From Parelaphostrongylus tenuis (lineage: Eukaryota > Nematoda > Chromadorea > Rhabditida > Metastrongylidae): a DNA stretch of 64,000 bases. Shown piece by piece: positions 61,901 through 64,000 of the stretch (positions within the stretch are counted from its first letter, which is position 1; each line of letters starts with the position of its first letter). The notes under the pieces were generated by a model. That model searched no databases. It was not told where the DNA came from and saw nothing but the letters and a program-made list of their open reading frames with translations. Position numbers and translations under genes: made by a program. Location of the stretch: assembly GCA_019055375.1 (NCBI GenBank), contig JAHQIW010000397.1, positions 27,210-91,209 of the forward strand, written 5' to 3'.

Positions 61901-61938
61901 TGACTGATCGAGGACGAGCCGTCGACGTCGAGCGCAAG
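30817..61938 (-). CDS. Multi-domain secreted protein: Tg1-WAP-TIL(x6)-SOD-like (spliced gene, 5' end open)
   Basis: This is a reconstructed minus-strand gene of about 22 exons spread over 31 kb. In order it has a thyroglobulin type-1 domain, a charged linker, a WAP-like segment, six TIL domains (ten-cysteine protease-inhibitor fold), a Ser/Thr-rich linker and a Cu/Zn-SOD-like domain. I see GT/AG sites at each proposed boundary. Intron phases match across nearly all joins, and domains split between exons complete each other (for example TIL4 from 52814 and 50295). Known biology: Tg1, WAP and TIL domains inhibit cysteine or serine proteases and are secreted. The role here, an extracellular protease inhibitor, is inferred. 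The signal-peptide exon is missing, so the start is unknown. The joins from 43.9 to 41.9 kb and from 37.5 to 36.6 kb need splice donors that lie just before in-frame stops. If those are not used, the locus is two or three neighbouring genes. Exons at 59386 and 54873 carry frame disruptions. Confidence 0.7.
32550..32634 (-). CDS. Exon: SOD-like domain, GRS strand
   Basis: It reads VRVVDWPIADVVGRSIAIY, matching SOD ...ISL.G..SIIGRxxVVH. The last Cu-ligand His is replaced by Tyr. Acceptor TTTTTAG, donor AG/GTAGGT, 85 nt, phase 1 to 2. Confidence 0.85.
33055..33190 (+). repeat. tRNA-like repeat (family S4)
   Basis: GCATTGATGGTACAGCGAGAAACTAGG and GCGGGTTCGAAGCCACC followed by TTTCAAGCTTAATCGTGTCTC. 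It lies in a SOD-like intron. Confidence 0.45.
33650..34675 (-). pseudogene. Merlin-type (IS1016/ISXO2-related) DDE transposase, broken
   Basis: Three reading frames together give a Merlin-like transposase. 34345-34671 encodes the N-terminal part (MLLLDLMGRFRDEKTVLASL). 33939-34370 has VEIDESLFSRSKNHVG and WVFGEV, the first Asp region. 33700-34029 has GPGTTIISDSWKAYN, VNHRHHFVDPETGAHNQ and the last Glu region TTEITW. Merlin elements occur in nematodes. The frame changes mean it is dead. It sits in the intron between SOD-like exons 34976 and 32550, in the same orientation as the gene. Terminal repeats were not located. Confidence 0.85.
34976..35116 (-). CDS. Exon: SOD-like domain, former metal-site region
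   Basis: It reads GLPRGEHAVLIHQYGDLSDG, then CSRLGPPFQF and LTPSLGDVV. This aligns with the SOD segment GLxxGxHGFHVHxxGDxxxGC.SAGxHFNP...RHVGDLGN. The first Cu-ligand His is Leu (HAVLIH for HGFHVH), the bridging His is Pro (GPPF for GPHF) and a Zn-ligand His is lost (PSLGD). The disulfide Cys in DGC is kept. Acceptor TTTACAG, donor GTAGGA, 141 nt, phase 1 to 1. Confidence 0.9.
35391..35990 (+). pseudogene. Mariner relic of the cecropia/Hsmar1-like type
   Basis: The left end TTGGTGCAAAAGTAA resembles the terminal repeat of cecropia-subfamily mariners. The 35561 frame reads IKADPLRTTRVVAEEPNVDR, close to the mariner helix-turn-helix region. Further on, SPDLASTY then LFKHLDNLLHENAF matches the C-terminus, with the final catalytic Asp lost. 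Much of the middle is deleted. A second similar terminal repeat lies at 35206-35229 in the same orientation. It lies within a SOD-like intron. Confidence 0.75.
36255..36412 (+). repeat. tRNA-derived repeat, family S2
   Basis: The head GCATCAGTAGTGAAATTGGTTAAGC with CAGGCTTCGAGCC is followed by the family tail TTTACACATTACTCAGCATCATCGGG and ACCGCTAAAAGTGGTTAG. The tail also appears inverted at 36155-36175, flanking it. It lies in an intron between the linker and SOD-like exons. Confidence 0.6.
36520..36610 (-). CDS. Exon: SOD-like domain, N-terminal strands
   Basis: It reads LATANLVPAQKSVTGRFSFT, then QISANNLRISG, matching the first strands of Cu/Zn SOD (A.A.L....V.G...F.Q....V...G). Donor GTAAGA leaves phase 1, which joins the next exon to make G-VLTGLPRG. 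An alternative acceptor in frame at 36640 would add ten residues. Phase 0 to 1. Confidence 0.8.
37306..37379 (-). CDS. Candidate linker exon between TIL 6 and the SOD-like domain
   Basis: After the acceptor CTTCTAG, 24 codons read KNGEPRAIIKEIPYTPKNPF then SDQQ, with donor CAG/GTCAGC. Phase 1 to 0 fits both neighbours exactly. No domain is recognised. It could instead be an upstream exon of a stand-alone SOD-like gene. Confidence 0.5.
37513..37641 (-). CDS. Exon: end of TIL 6; optional stop
   Basis: After GTTTAG it reads VPHCSSTCNPGCQCAFGFVR, then TAPCVPRTSCPNITI, completing TIL 6. A TGA follows at 37513. A GTAGGT donor (last exon base 37521, phase 1) lies two codons before the stop and fits the phase of the linker exon at 37306. 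So this exon either ends a TIL-only protein or continues into the SOD-like domain. Confidence 0.8.
   Translation of the reverse strand: MPHCSSTCNPGCQCAFGFVRARNDVTAPCVPRTSCPNITISR
39172..39648 (+). CDS. Unrecognised 158-codon ORF
   Basis: The longest frame in the window by the supplied six-frame translation. It is polar at first (RLKRAKLSATRKSGSQKGQ), then has LRLTCTKLNKATEPPLCTLV and YIDPESLLDYKMFVHF. No family is recognised, no signal peptide, and no splice partners. It is antisense within an intron of the large TIL gene. It may be a chance ORF or part of an unknown mobile element. Confidence 0.25.
   Translation: MCSCALQGTHGNILVNRKSKVQLAERRIPDSRLKRAKLSATRKSGSQKGQASLQGKCIPQRGDGHLAIEHSLAHNLGTKLRLTCTKLNKATEPPLCTLVYIDPESLLDYKMFVHFPLEPPNMYLEIQLFQCYGCTILLTHSQFFLTEMMYRSDDCALL
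39770..40890. repeat. Diverged interspersed repeat block
   Basis: CAACCATTTGATAGCCAATAT (40353) matches AAACCATTTGATAGTCAATAT (39774), and a GAAAAAGGCCTCGCTAGAGTGCCG block (40408) matches GAAAAGGCCTTTTCAGAGCGCC (40571). Several partial copies in tandem, no ORF, inside the intron between the TIL 6 exons. Confidence 0.45.
40940..41345 (-). pseudogene. Mariner transposase C-terminal fragment
   Basis: The frame gives LPHPPYRPDVAPSDDGLFQS and then ADRLQKVVDNDGLYF, the mariner D34D C-terminus with the third Asp kept in APSD. Two overlapping frames show shifts upstream. The N-terminal half is missing. It lies in the intron between the two exons of TIL 6. Confidence 0.85.
41766..41888 (-). CDS. Exon: start of TIL 6
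   Basis: After TTTCCAG it reads HCCRSLIVSMGVSPQRCTCA, then DPNAAWSACGSLCPEYCGQ. ADP...W..CG.LCP..CG is the same opening as TIL 4. Donor GCA/GTAAGC, 123 nt, phase 0 to 0. The frame is open upstream to a possible ATG at 41987, so a separate gene starting here is an alternative, but that N-terminus is a poor signal peptide. Confidence 0.75.
42870..43200 (-). pseudogene. Mariner transposase fragment
   Basis: It encodes DSSYSPDIAPPDYHLIRALK followed by a basic C-terminal tail (LREEKLKDCNQLKSNLTNFF). This is the mariner block around the third catalytic Asp (APPD). It differs from the 41-kb copy, so it represents a separate insertion. It lies in the intron between TIL 5 and TIL 6. Confidence 0.8.
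43350..43640 (+). repeat. About 290-bp repeat, copy 1
   Basis: Shares CAATCGACTGTTA-like start, GTGGACATGCA.TGATAT, then CAGACGAAAG and CGAAACACGTGT.TTGCAC...CAGACATCAGGAAAGGC with 44930-45215. It carries an internal 21-bp tandem duplication (GATCATGTTAGTGGACATG at 43370 and 43391). It lies in the intron between TIL 5 and TIL 6. Confidence 0.7.
43877..44100 (-). CDS. Exon: end of TIL 5 plus Ser/Thr-rich linker; optional stop
   Basis: After ATCTTTTAG it reads GLVFQNSSNWRNSICVRPDE and C, closing TIL 5, then a low-complexity TTTSSTTTT stretch and SLASAQFSTANENGS. The frame stays open to a TAG at 43877, which would end the protein with RVYFCFHFIL. A GTTTAT donor at 43906 (exon end 43907, phase 0) would instead join the next TIL exon, whose phase matches. 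Which version is used cannot be told from sequence. Confidence 0.75.
44270..44540. other. GC-rich non-coding segment in an intron
   Basis: This stretch is much more GC-rich than its surroundings (GCGGGGCGTTAACGCCTC, CCCACCCGCAAAACCCACC, GAAGCCCCGGCTAGGC). It has no long ORF and no tRNA fold I can draw. It lies between TIL 5 exons 44741 and 43877. Probably a repeat or a recent insertion. Confidence 0.4.
44741..44837 (-). CDS. Exon: TIL 5, cysteines 2-8
   Basis: It reads EFVVCGSSCPVGC, then SCTPCESGCFCKNG. Acceptor ATATTTAG, donor ATG/GTAGGT, 97 nt, phase 0 to 1. CPVGC matches TIL 3. Confidence 0.85.
44930..45215 (+). repeat. About 290-bp repeat, copy 2
   Basis: Clear homologue of 43350-43640 in the same orientation, on the other side of TIL 5 exons 43877-44837. 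Weaker copies lie at 13610-13890 (+) and 26850-27010 (-), where CGAAACACGTGT or its complement is recognisable. Confidence 0.7.
46455..46526 (-). CDS. Exon: end of TIL 4 and first cysteine of TIL 5
   Basis: A 24-codon exon reads DPMDPSSRCVLPSEC and then SRKCNDPLK. Like the exon at 52814 it opens with DP and the CVLP motif. Acceptor ATTGCAG, donor AAG/GTTAGT, phase 0 to 0. Confidence 0.8.
46900..46958. repeat. TA microsatellite
   Basis: An uninterrupted TA run of about 36 bases, preceded by TATGCATATA variants; in the intron after exon 50295. Confidence 0.85.
47077..47170 (+). repeat. tRNA-like repeat
   Basis: GGCCTCGTGAGCGCAGTGGTTAGCACG is a good A-box context, but the B box (GGATCAGCTCCC) is degraded. 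Probable SINE head in the intron between exons 50295 and 46455. Confidence 0.45.
47735..47880 (-). repeat. tRNA-derived repeat, family S2
   Basis: The reverse complement has a B-box-like GGGTGCGATTCCCGCCCGACG, then a TTTTGCATATGACACATCC tail and ATATCACTGCTCAAAGGCGATT. Same family layout as 61446. Confidence 0.5.
48752..49545. mobile_element. Foldback element with about 200-bp inverted arms
   Basis: Arms 48752-48950 and 49347-49545 are imperfect inverted repeats (GTACTG.TCTATT.TGGCGGCGCCATTTGAGGCC at the outer ends). The spacer repeats the inner part of the arm (CGCCGTACCAGTCAAAAT near 49052). It also holds a block TACACACCCTAGC...CCCAATATTCTTTC (49188-49243) that recurs near 10504. No ORF. 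It lies in an intron of the large gene. Confidence 0.8.
50295..50385 (-). CDS. Exon: TIL 4, cysteines 3-8
   Basis: It reads CARSCTNPLGRCEAGLCSPG then CVCREPYVLQ, the core of a TIL domain; the EAGL loop between cysteines 5 and 6 is the predicted reactive site. Acceptor ATATTAG, donor CAG/GTTAGT, 91 nt, phase 2 to 0, joining the previous exon exactly. Confidence 0.85.
50914..51046 (+). repeat. tRNA-derived repeat, family S2
   Basis: GCGTCGGTGGTGAAGCGGTTTAGCAC, GAGTTTAAATCCGGGCTGACGCAA and the tail TTTTGCACACCACTCTACATCATTGGG. 5' and 3' ends GCGTC/GACGC still pair. Not a standard tRNA. Confidence 0.65.
51685..51995 (+). pseudogene. Second non-LTR retrotransposon 3' fragment
   Basis: Same family as 5290-5755, with HVMRFNDNRWTRAVTD and a shared 3' end (CGACGATCAACGGGACGAC, GTGATACAG). 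It retains about 70 bases deleted in the other copy but has its own frameshifts. It lies in the intron between exons 52814 and 50295. Confidence 0.85.
52814..52920 (-). CDS. Exon: end of TIL 3 and start of TIL 4
   Basis: It begins DPQSGCVLPMHC (cysteines 9 and 10 of TIL 3), then SCADPRKVWTSCGALG (start of TIL 4). Acceptor CCATTCAG, strong donor GG/GTAAGT, 107 nt, phase 0 to 2. Confidence 0.85.
53040..53280 (-). repeat. SINE-like element, family S1
   Basis: Shares the GGATGC.CATGCATTCG end, the GCATAT..GGCCTTTACAAT block and the CCCAGGCAAG.CTG/GGTACC region with 19397-19695, same orientation. The tRNA-like head is at 53235-53280. It lies in an intron next to exon 52814. Confidence 0.65.
53575..53647 (+). 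tRNA. tRNA-Lys (CTT)
   Basis: A full 73-nt cloverleaf. The acceptor stem GCCCGGT pairs with ATCGGGC, with A box TAGCTCAGTCGG and B box GGTTCGAGCCC. Anticodon stem CCAGA/TCTGG encloses loop CTCTTAA with anticodon CTT at 53608-53610. No intron. A short T4 run follows at 53651. It lies antisense inside an intron of the large TIL gene. Confidence 0.96.
54638..54732 (-). CDS. Exon: TIL 3, cysteines 4-8
   Basis: It reads GCNDLTPSTTCSLACVSGCF, then CRSPYILTDAK, in one frame. An in-frame TAA just upstream of the TTAAG acceptor fixes the boundary. Donor AAG/GTGTGT, 95 nt, phase 1 to 0. Joined to the previous exon it gives CPVGC, the same motif as TIL 5. Confidence 0.75.
54873..54995 (-). CDS. Exon: TIL 2 end and TIL 3 start, frame disrupted
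   Basis: Good splice sites (AATCCAG, CCTG/GTAGGA) and a total length that fits phase 1 to 1. Inside it, Cys-bearing pieces lie in different frames: LCDSWNC, then TKQCSDPLK, then CGTSCP. The last shift falls at an A6 run; one extra A would give the C-x9-C spacing of TIL 5. Either indel errors or decay. TIL 3 starts here. Confidence 0.55.
55666..55724 (-). CDS. Exon: TIL 2, cysteines 5-8
   Basis: A 59-nt exon reads CHESCVSGCFCRIPYVLEN. It completes TIL 2 with the C..GC.C core. Acceptor TTGTAG, donor AACG/GTAACG, phase 2 to 1. At nucleotide level it is very similar to the exon at 54638, which suggests exon duplication. Confidence 0.75.
56240..56396 (-). CDS. Exon: end of TIL 1 and start of TIL 2
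   Basis: It reads FIRADGSPRSACVPRAAC (cysteines 9 and 10 of TIL 1), then CADERRQYHSCGSACPISC (cysteines 1-4 of TIL 2). Acceptor ATCTTCAG, donor CCGAG/GTAAAC, 157 nt, phase 1 to 2, all in one frame. It is a GC-rich island in AT-rich introns. The opposite-strand ORF here is a shadow. Confidence 0.8.
56475..56700 (+). repeat. SINE-like element, family S1, opposite orientation
   Basis: The head GGCTAGAAGTGCTCTGCGACACA is followed by ATCAAGCCTTC, GGGGTTGGTGATTAGTACCAG and CTTGCCTGGAAGG, matching the reverse complement of the 19.4-kb copy. It lies just upstream of exon 56240, in the intron after TIL 1 exon 59113. Confidence 0.65.
57240..58780. other. Intronic sequence with nothing recognisable
   Basis: Part of the 2.7-kb intron between exons 59113 and 56240. 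AT-rich, no ORF of note. A tRNA-like relic in minus orientation follows at about 58790-58862. Confidence 0.5.
59113..59262 (-). CDS. Exon: TIL domain 1, main part
   Basis: The exon encodes CGMNEQFSSC, HSPC, QPSC, APCPPPACIPGCHC: eight of the ten TIL cysteines, with the typical CGxNExF start. The segment between cysteines 5 and 6 (PPPA) is where TIL inhibitors carry the reactive bond. Acceptor TTACAG, donor CCTG/GTGAGA, 150 nt, phase 1 to 1. Confidence 0.85.
59386..59528 (-). CDS. Exon: WAP-like four-disulfide segment, frame disrupted
   Basis: One frame gives CEEYRDGDCPTSSGE and another gives CLCDSDCPPLWKCC followed by RRNELTC. Together these match a WAP domain (CP...C..C..D.DCP...KCC), a serine-protease inhibitor fold. 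The two parts are offset by one base around an A5 run, and the exon is 143 nt when phase 0 to 1 needs 1 modulo 3. The usual CG..C ending is also altered. Acceptor TATACAG, donor CCTG/GTACTA. Confidence 0.6.
59882..60020 (-). CDS. Tentative charged linker exon
   Basis: A 139-nt open segment follows the acceptor CTATCAG. It encodes a basic then acidic stretch with HHSGFSDDRRRSARS and YVIHEEDEFLEQQ. Donor AAC/GTGAAA gives phase 0, matching the cysteine-rich exon that follows. It looks like an unstructured linker. RRRSARS could be a furin-type site (inference). No family is recognised. Confidence 0.5.
60251..60291 (-). CDS. Tentative small acidic linker exon
   Basis: After the acceptor GAGTCAG a 41-nt segment reads GCDSDDDESKFGE, and a GTACCC donor leaves phase 2. 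It fits between the Tg1 exon (phase 0) and the next candidate exon (phase 2). No domain is recognised. Support is frame, phase and the acidic composition only. Confidence 0.4.
61056..61209 (-). CDS. Exon: second half of thyroglobulin type-1 domain (QC...CWCV)
   Basis: The exon reads QCRVGTESCWCVTPLGRRVN and then GTEC. CWCV is the Tg1 signature, and Tg1 domains commonly inhibit papain-like cysteine proteases. A charged helical tail (MKQENMAMKAVKLRDELIRG) follows. An in-frame TAA lies directly upstream of the ATAAAG acceptor, which fixes the boundary. Donor is AAG/GTACAG; phase 2 to 0. Confidence 0.8.
61311..61419 (-). repeat. tRNA-derived repeat, family S2 (minus copy of an inverted pair)
   Basis: The reverse complement reads GGGCGTCGGTAGTGCAACGGT...GTGAAATCTGGGGTCCAATC and a tail with GCATCACTCTTTATCATTGGG. 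It faces the plus-strand copy at 61446 head to head. Confidence 0.65.
61446..61590 (+). repeat. tRNA-derived repeat, family S2 (plus copy of an inverted pair)
   Basis: GGGCGTCGGTAGTGAACGGTTTAGCAC, GGGTTTGAATCCCAGCTGACGC and tail TTTTGCACATTACTCTTTATCATTGAG...ACCGCTAAAGGCGGTCAA. It lies in the intron between the two Tg1 exons. Confidence 0.7.
61833..61938 (-). CDS. Exon: first half of thyroglobulin type-1 domain
   Basis: The frame reads CARRRRLVLDQS, then PQCEPDGMYY, matching the first part of a Tg1 repeat (C...PQC.pdG.Y). The acceptor is AATTTAG. The donor GTTGGT is weak, but it leaves phase 2, which joins the next exon to give the diagnostic RKRQC. Length 106 nt, phase 1 to 2. Confidence 0.7.
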
Positions 61939-62439
61939 CTAAATTAGGTAGAGTGAAATTTAGATGAAAACCGAAAGATGAAAGAAAATCTATTAGAGAC
62001 GATTACAACACTTGCGACAATAGGATGATTTATGGAAAATACTTTATTCTATTTTCTTGGAATTGATGTAATTTGTTTACCAAAAAAGAGAATTGAAACA
62101 AAAAAAAAACTTTACTGCAATAAAACATCAGTTAATCGTAAACCGACCTATTGATCTGCATCAAGATGAGGCGATATTTATCAGAATGAAGTGAGTTTTA
62201 CATGTTAAAACGTAAAGCGATGTCTCCGTTCGTATTGAGATCGCTAGCCTTCATTTTCACCAATTCAATTCGTTATCAATAACACTTCAGAAATTCATGT
62301 CGAATCTCAATCTGGATAACATCAGTGACATGATTCAGTTCTGGATGAACGTTGTTAATTGAAATAAGATCAGATTCGTGAAGTGAAAATTTGCGGTTTT
62401 TCAAATTTGAAGAGATACAATAAAAGGATAATATAAATG

Positions 62440-62444
62440 TATAT

Positions 62445-62475
<31 letters not shown>

Positions 62476-62545
62476 CAAATATGTAACCACATGTGTATGT
62501 ATATATGTACATATATATGCGTATATGCATATATATATATACAAT
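62440..62545. repeat. TA/TATG microsatellite
   Basis: TA run plus degenerate TATATG units, upstream of the candidate first exon. Confidence 0.85.
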
Positions 62546-62605
62546 TACATCAATGATGAAGAGTTTTTTTCAACAAGCTTTCGGGGTTATCAGTTCCTCG
62601 AATAC

Positions 62606-62659
62606 TTTGACGATCGAGAAAAGTATCGCAAGTTATCAAAAAGCGAGCTGCGAAGTTTT
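62606..62659 (-). CDS. Candidate upstream exon before the Tg1 domain
   Basis: This is a possible exon of the large gene. A good polypyrimidine acceptor (CTTTTCCCACAG) is followed by 17 full codons ending in D-R-Q, with a GTATTC donor. Its phase (1 to 1) fits the next exon at 61833, so the join would read RQTCARRRR, which resembles the start of a Tg1 domain. No signal peptide is visible in it, and only phase and splice sites support it. Confidence 0.3.
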
Positions 62660-62759
62660 CTGTGGGAAAAGTAGTAGTTTGAAATCTTGATTCACTCATA
62701 AAAAGACCTTGTTCAATCACCCCAAGAGTGCATGAAGTCATTGAAAATACCACCAATTT

Positions 62760-64000
62760 TAGTTTTATAATATTAACATCTTTATACCAACGAATTATTG
62801 GGCGATATCATCTTGCCCTGCAAGCCAAACTCCCGCGTGTCCTTTTTCTTAGTCGAAATATGAGTCTCAGTGGAAAAAATGCATTTTGTTGGCAGGATTT
62901 GCAGGAATCAAACAAGAGAAATCCGAAAATGAGCTTGAACATCTTAGTTTTATACTAGACGACCATTACTTGTCTACATCACAAGCATTTTGATTAATAC
63001 GCATGGCTATATTTCCGTAGAAAATGATGAAGAAGTCGACTCATTTTTTCAATGATAGAATGGAACTTTGATGAATAATTGAAAAATGTAAGACTCAAGT
63101 GGATATTGCAAGACTGAAAGAGCTGCAACTTCCTCAAAATATCCATGATTTTTATTATCCTCCATTTTGTATCAATAAAATCTTTCGCTTCAGGAGAACG
63201 AAATGTTCGTATATCCGGTAATCGGTTATGACAATAAACGCTGACATTTGTGCTATGCTCGATCGTAACCGCGATTTTATGATTCCGAAAAAGTTTCTGG
63301 TTTTTTTCAAGGTGGCTTTAACACTGCTTAACAACATCTCAATAAGCGAGGGGTGTCAGGTGGAGAAAGACGTCCTTGTCGATGAGCCACGAAGAGGTCA
63401 CCGTTCTCGTTTCATACACACTCATGTCAAATATTCCGAACTACTAGGATTAGGAAGAGGTCAATACGTGAAAACCTATAGAGGCACCTGACCTCGATTG
63501 AGAATCATACGCAGATTATTCTGCGCATTAATTCAAATTTGAAACGTTCCCAATAATCCACTATAAGCCACAACTAGAAAAAGAAGTGCGCAGATCTGAG
63601 AGGAAGAATGTACTGTGTGTAAAAAAAGGACTCCTACTGGTACTGAAATTTATGAGTGTTCTCAATTTCATTGCAAGAGATGTATAATGAATATCTTACG
63701 CCGAAAATGAGCAAAGACATCTCAAAAATGAATTAAGAAAATGAAGCAAGGAGCTATATTGATGCAATAAGCGAATATTACTCCCGCAAATATATCGATA
63801 ACACATAGTGAAATTTACGTAGTGAAAAAAATCAAGTATCACGATTTTTTGGCGTAAAAAAAGAACCCGGTGGCATACAGGGTATCTACATCATACGTGG
63901 CCCACTCCTTGGAAGGCAATTAGTTAGCGTTCCTCTTTGGAATTATCACCGTTAACGATTTTGTCACATTAAACTGCTAGTTACTGAAATGGCTGCACTT
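62760..64000. other. Upstream region of the large gene; no exon identified
   Basis: The signal-peptide exon and promoter of the minus-strand gene should lie here or beyond the window. A plus-strand 87-codon frame at 63228-63491 (SISEGCQVEKDVLVDEPRRG) has no domain match. No convincing minus-strand exon was found. Confidence 0.5.

Overview
The window looks like a nematode chromosome segment, most likely from a clade V parasite related to hookworms (inference). It is AT-rich and intron-rich. It carries decayed mariner and Merlin transposons, a non-LTR retrotransposon of the kind common in hookworm assemblies, and dense tRNA-derived short repeats. The recognisable proteins (TIL, WAP and thyroglobulin type-1 inhibitors) are typical of nematode secreted gene families. 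There are no bacterial operon features.

The main content is one long minus-strand gene, from about 62 kb down to 30.8 kb. It was reconstructed by matching domain fragments, GT/AG splice sites and intron phases. Going 5' to 3' on the minus strand it encodes a thyroglobulin type-1 domain (61.9-61.1 kb), an acidic/basic linker (60.3-59.9 kb), a WAP-like four-disulfide segment (59.4 kb), six TIL (trypsin-inhibitor-like) domains (59.3-37.5 kb) and a Cu/Zn superoxide-dismutase-like domain (36.6-30.8 kb) that has lost most metal ligands. About 22 small exons together encode about 800 residues. The 5' end with the signal peptide is not securely found. Two exons have a stop codon just beyond a usable splice donor, so shorter isoforms, or two or three separate adjacent genes, are possible. 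Two exons do not read in one frame, which suggests base-calling indels at homopolymers or decay.

The introns are filled with mobile elements: a Merlin transposase (33.6-34.7 kb), three mariner fragments (35.4, 41 and 43 kb), a non-LTR 3' fragment (51.7 kb), a foldback element (48.7-49.5 kb), several tRNA-derived repeats, and one intact tRNA-Lys(CTT) gene on the opposite strand (53.6 kb).

The left half (1-30 kb) has no gene I can name. It holds a second non-LTR fragment (5.3 kb), two short mariner-derived elements (22.5 and 29.2 kb), complex inverted and direct repeats (8.9-13.6 kb), tRNA-derived repeats, and an unrecognised but coding-like minus-strand segment at 27.2-28.3 kb. No rRNA, CRISPR array or bacterial mobile element was seen.
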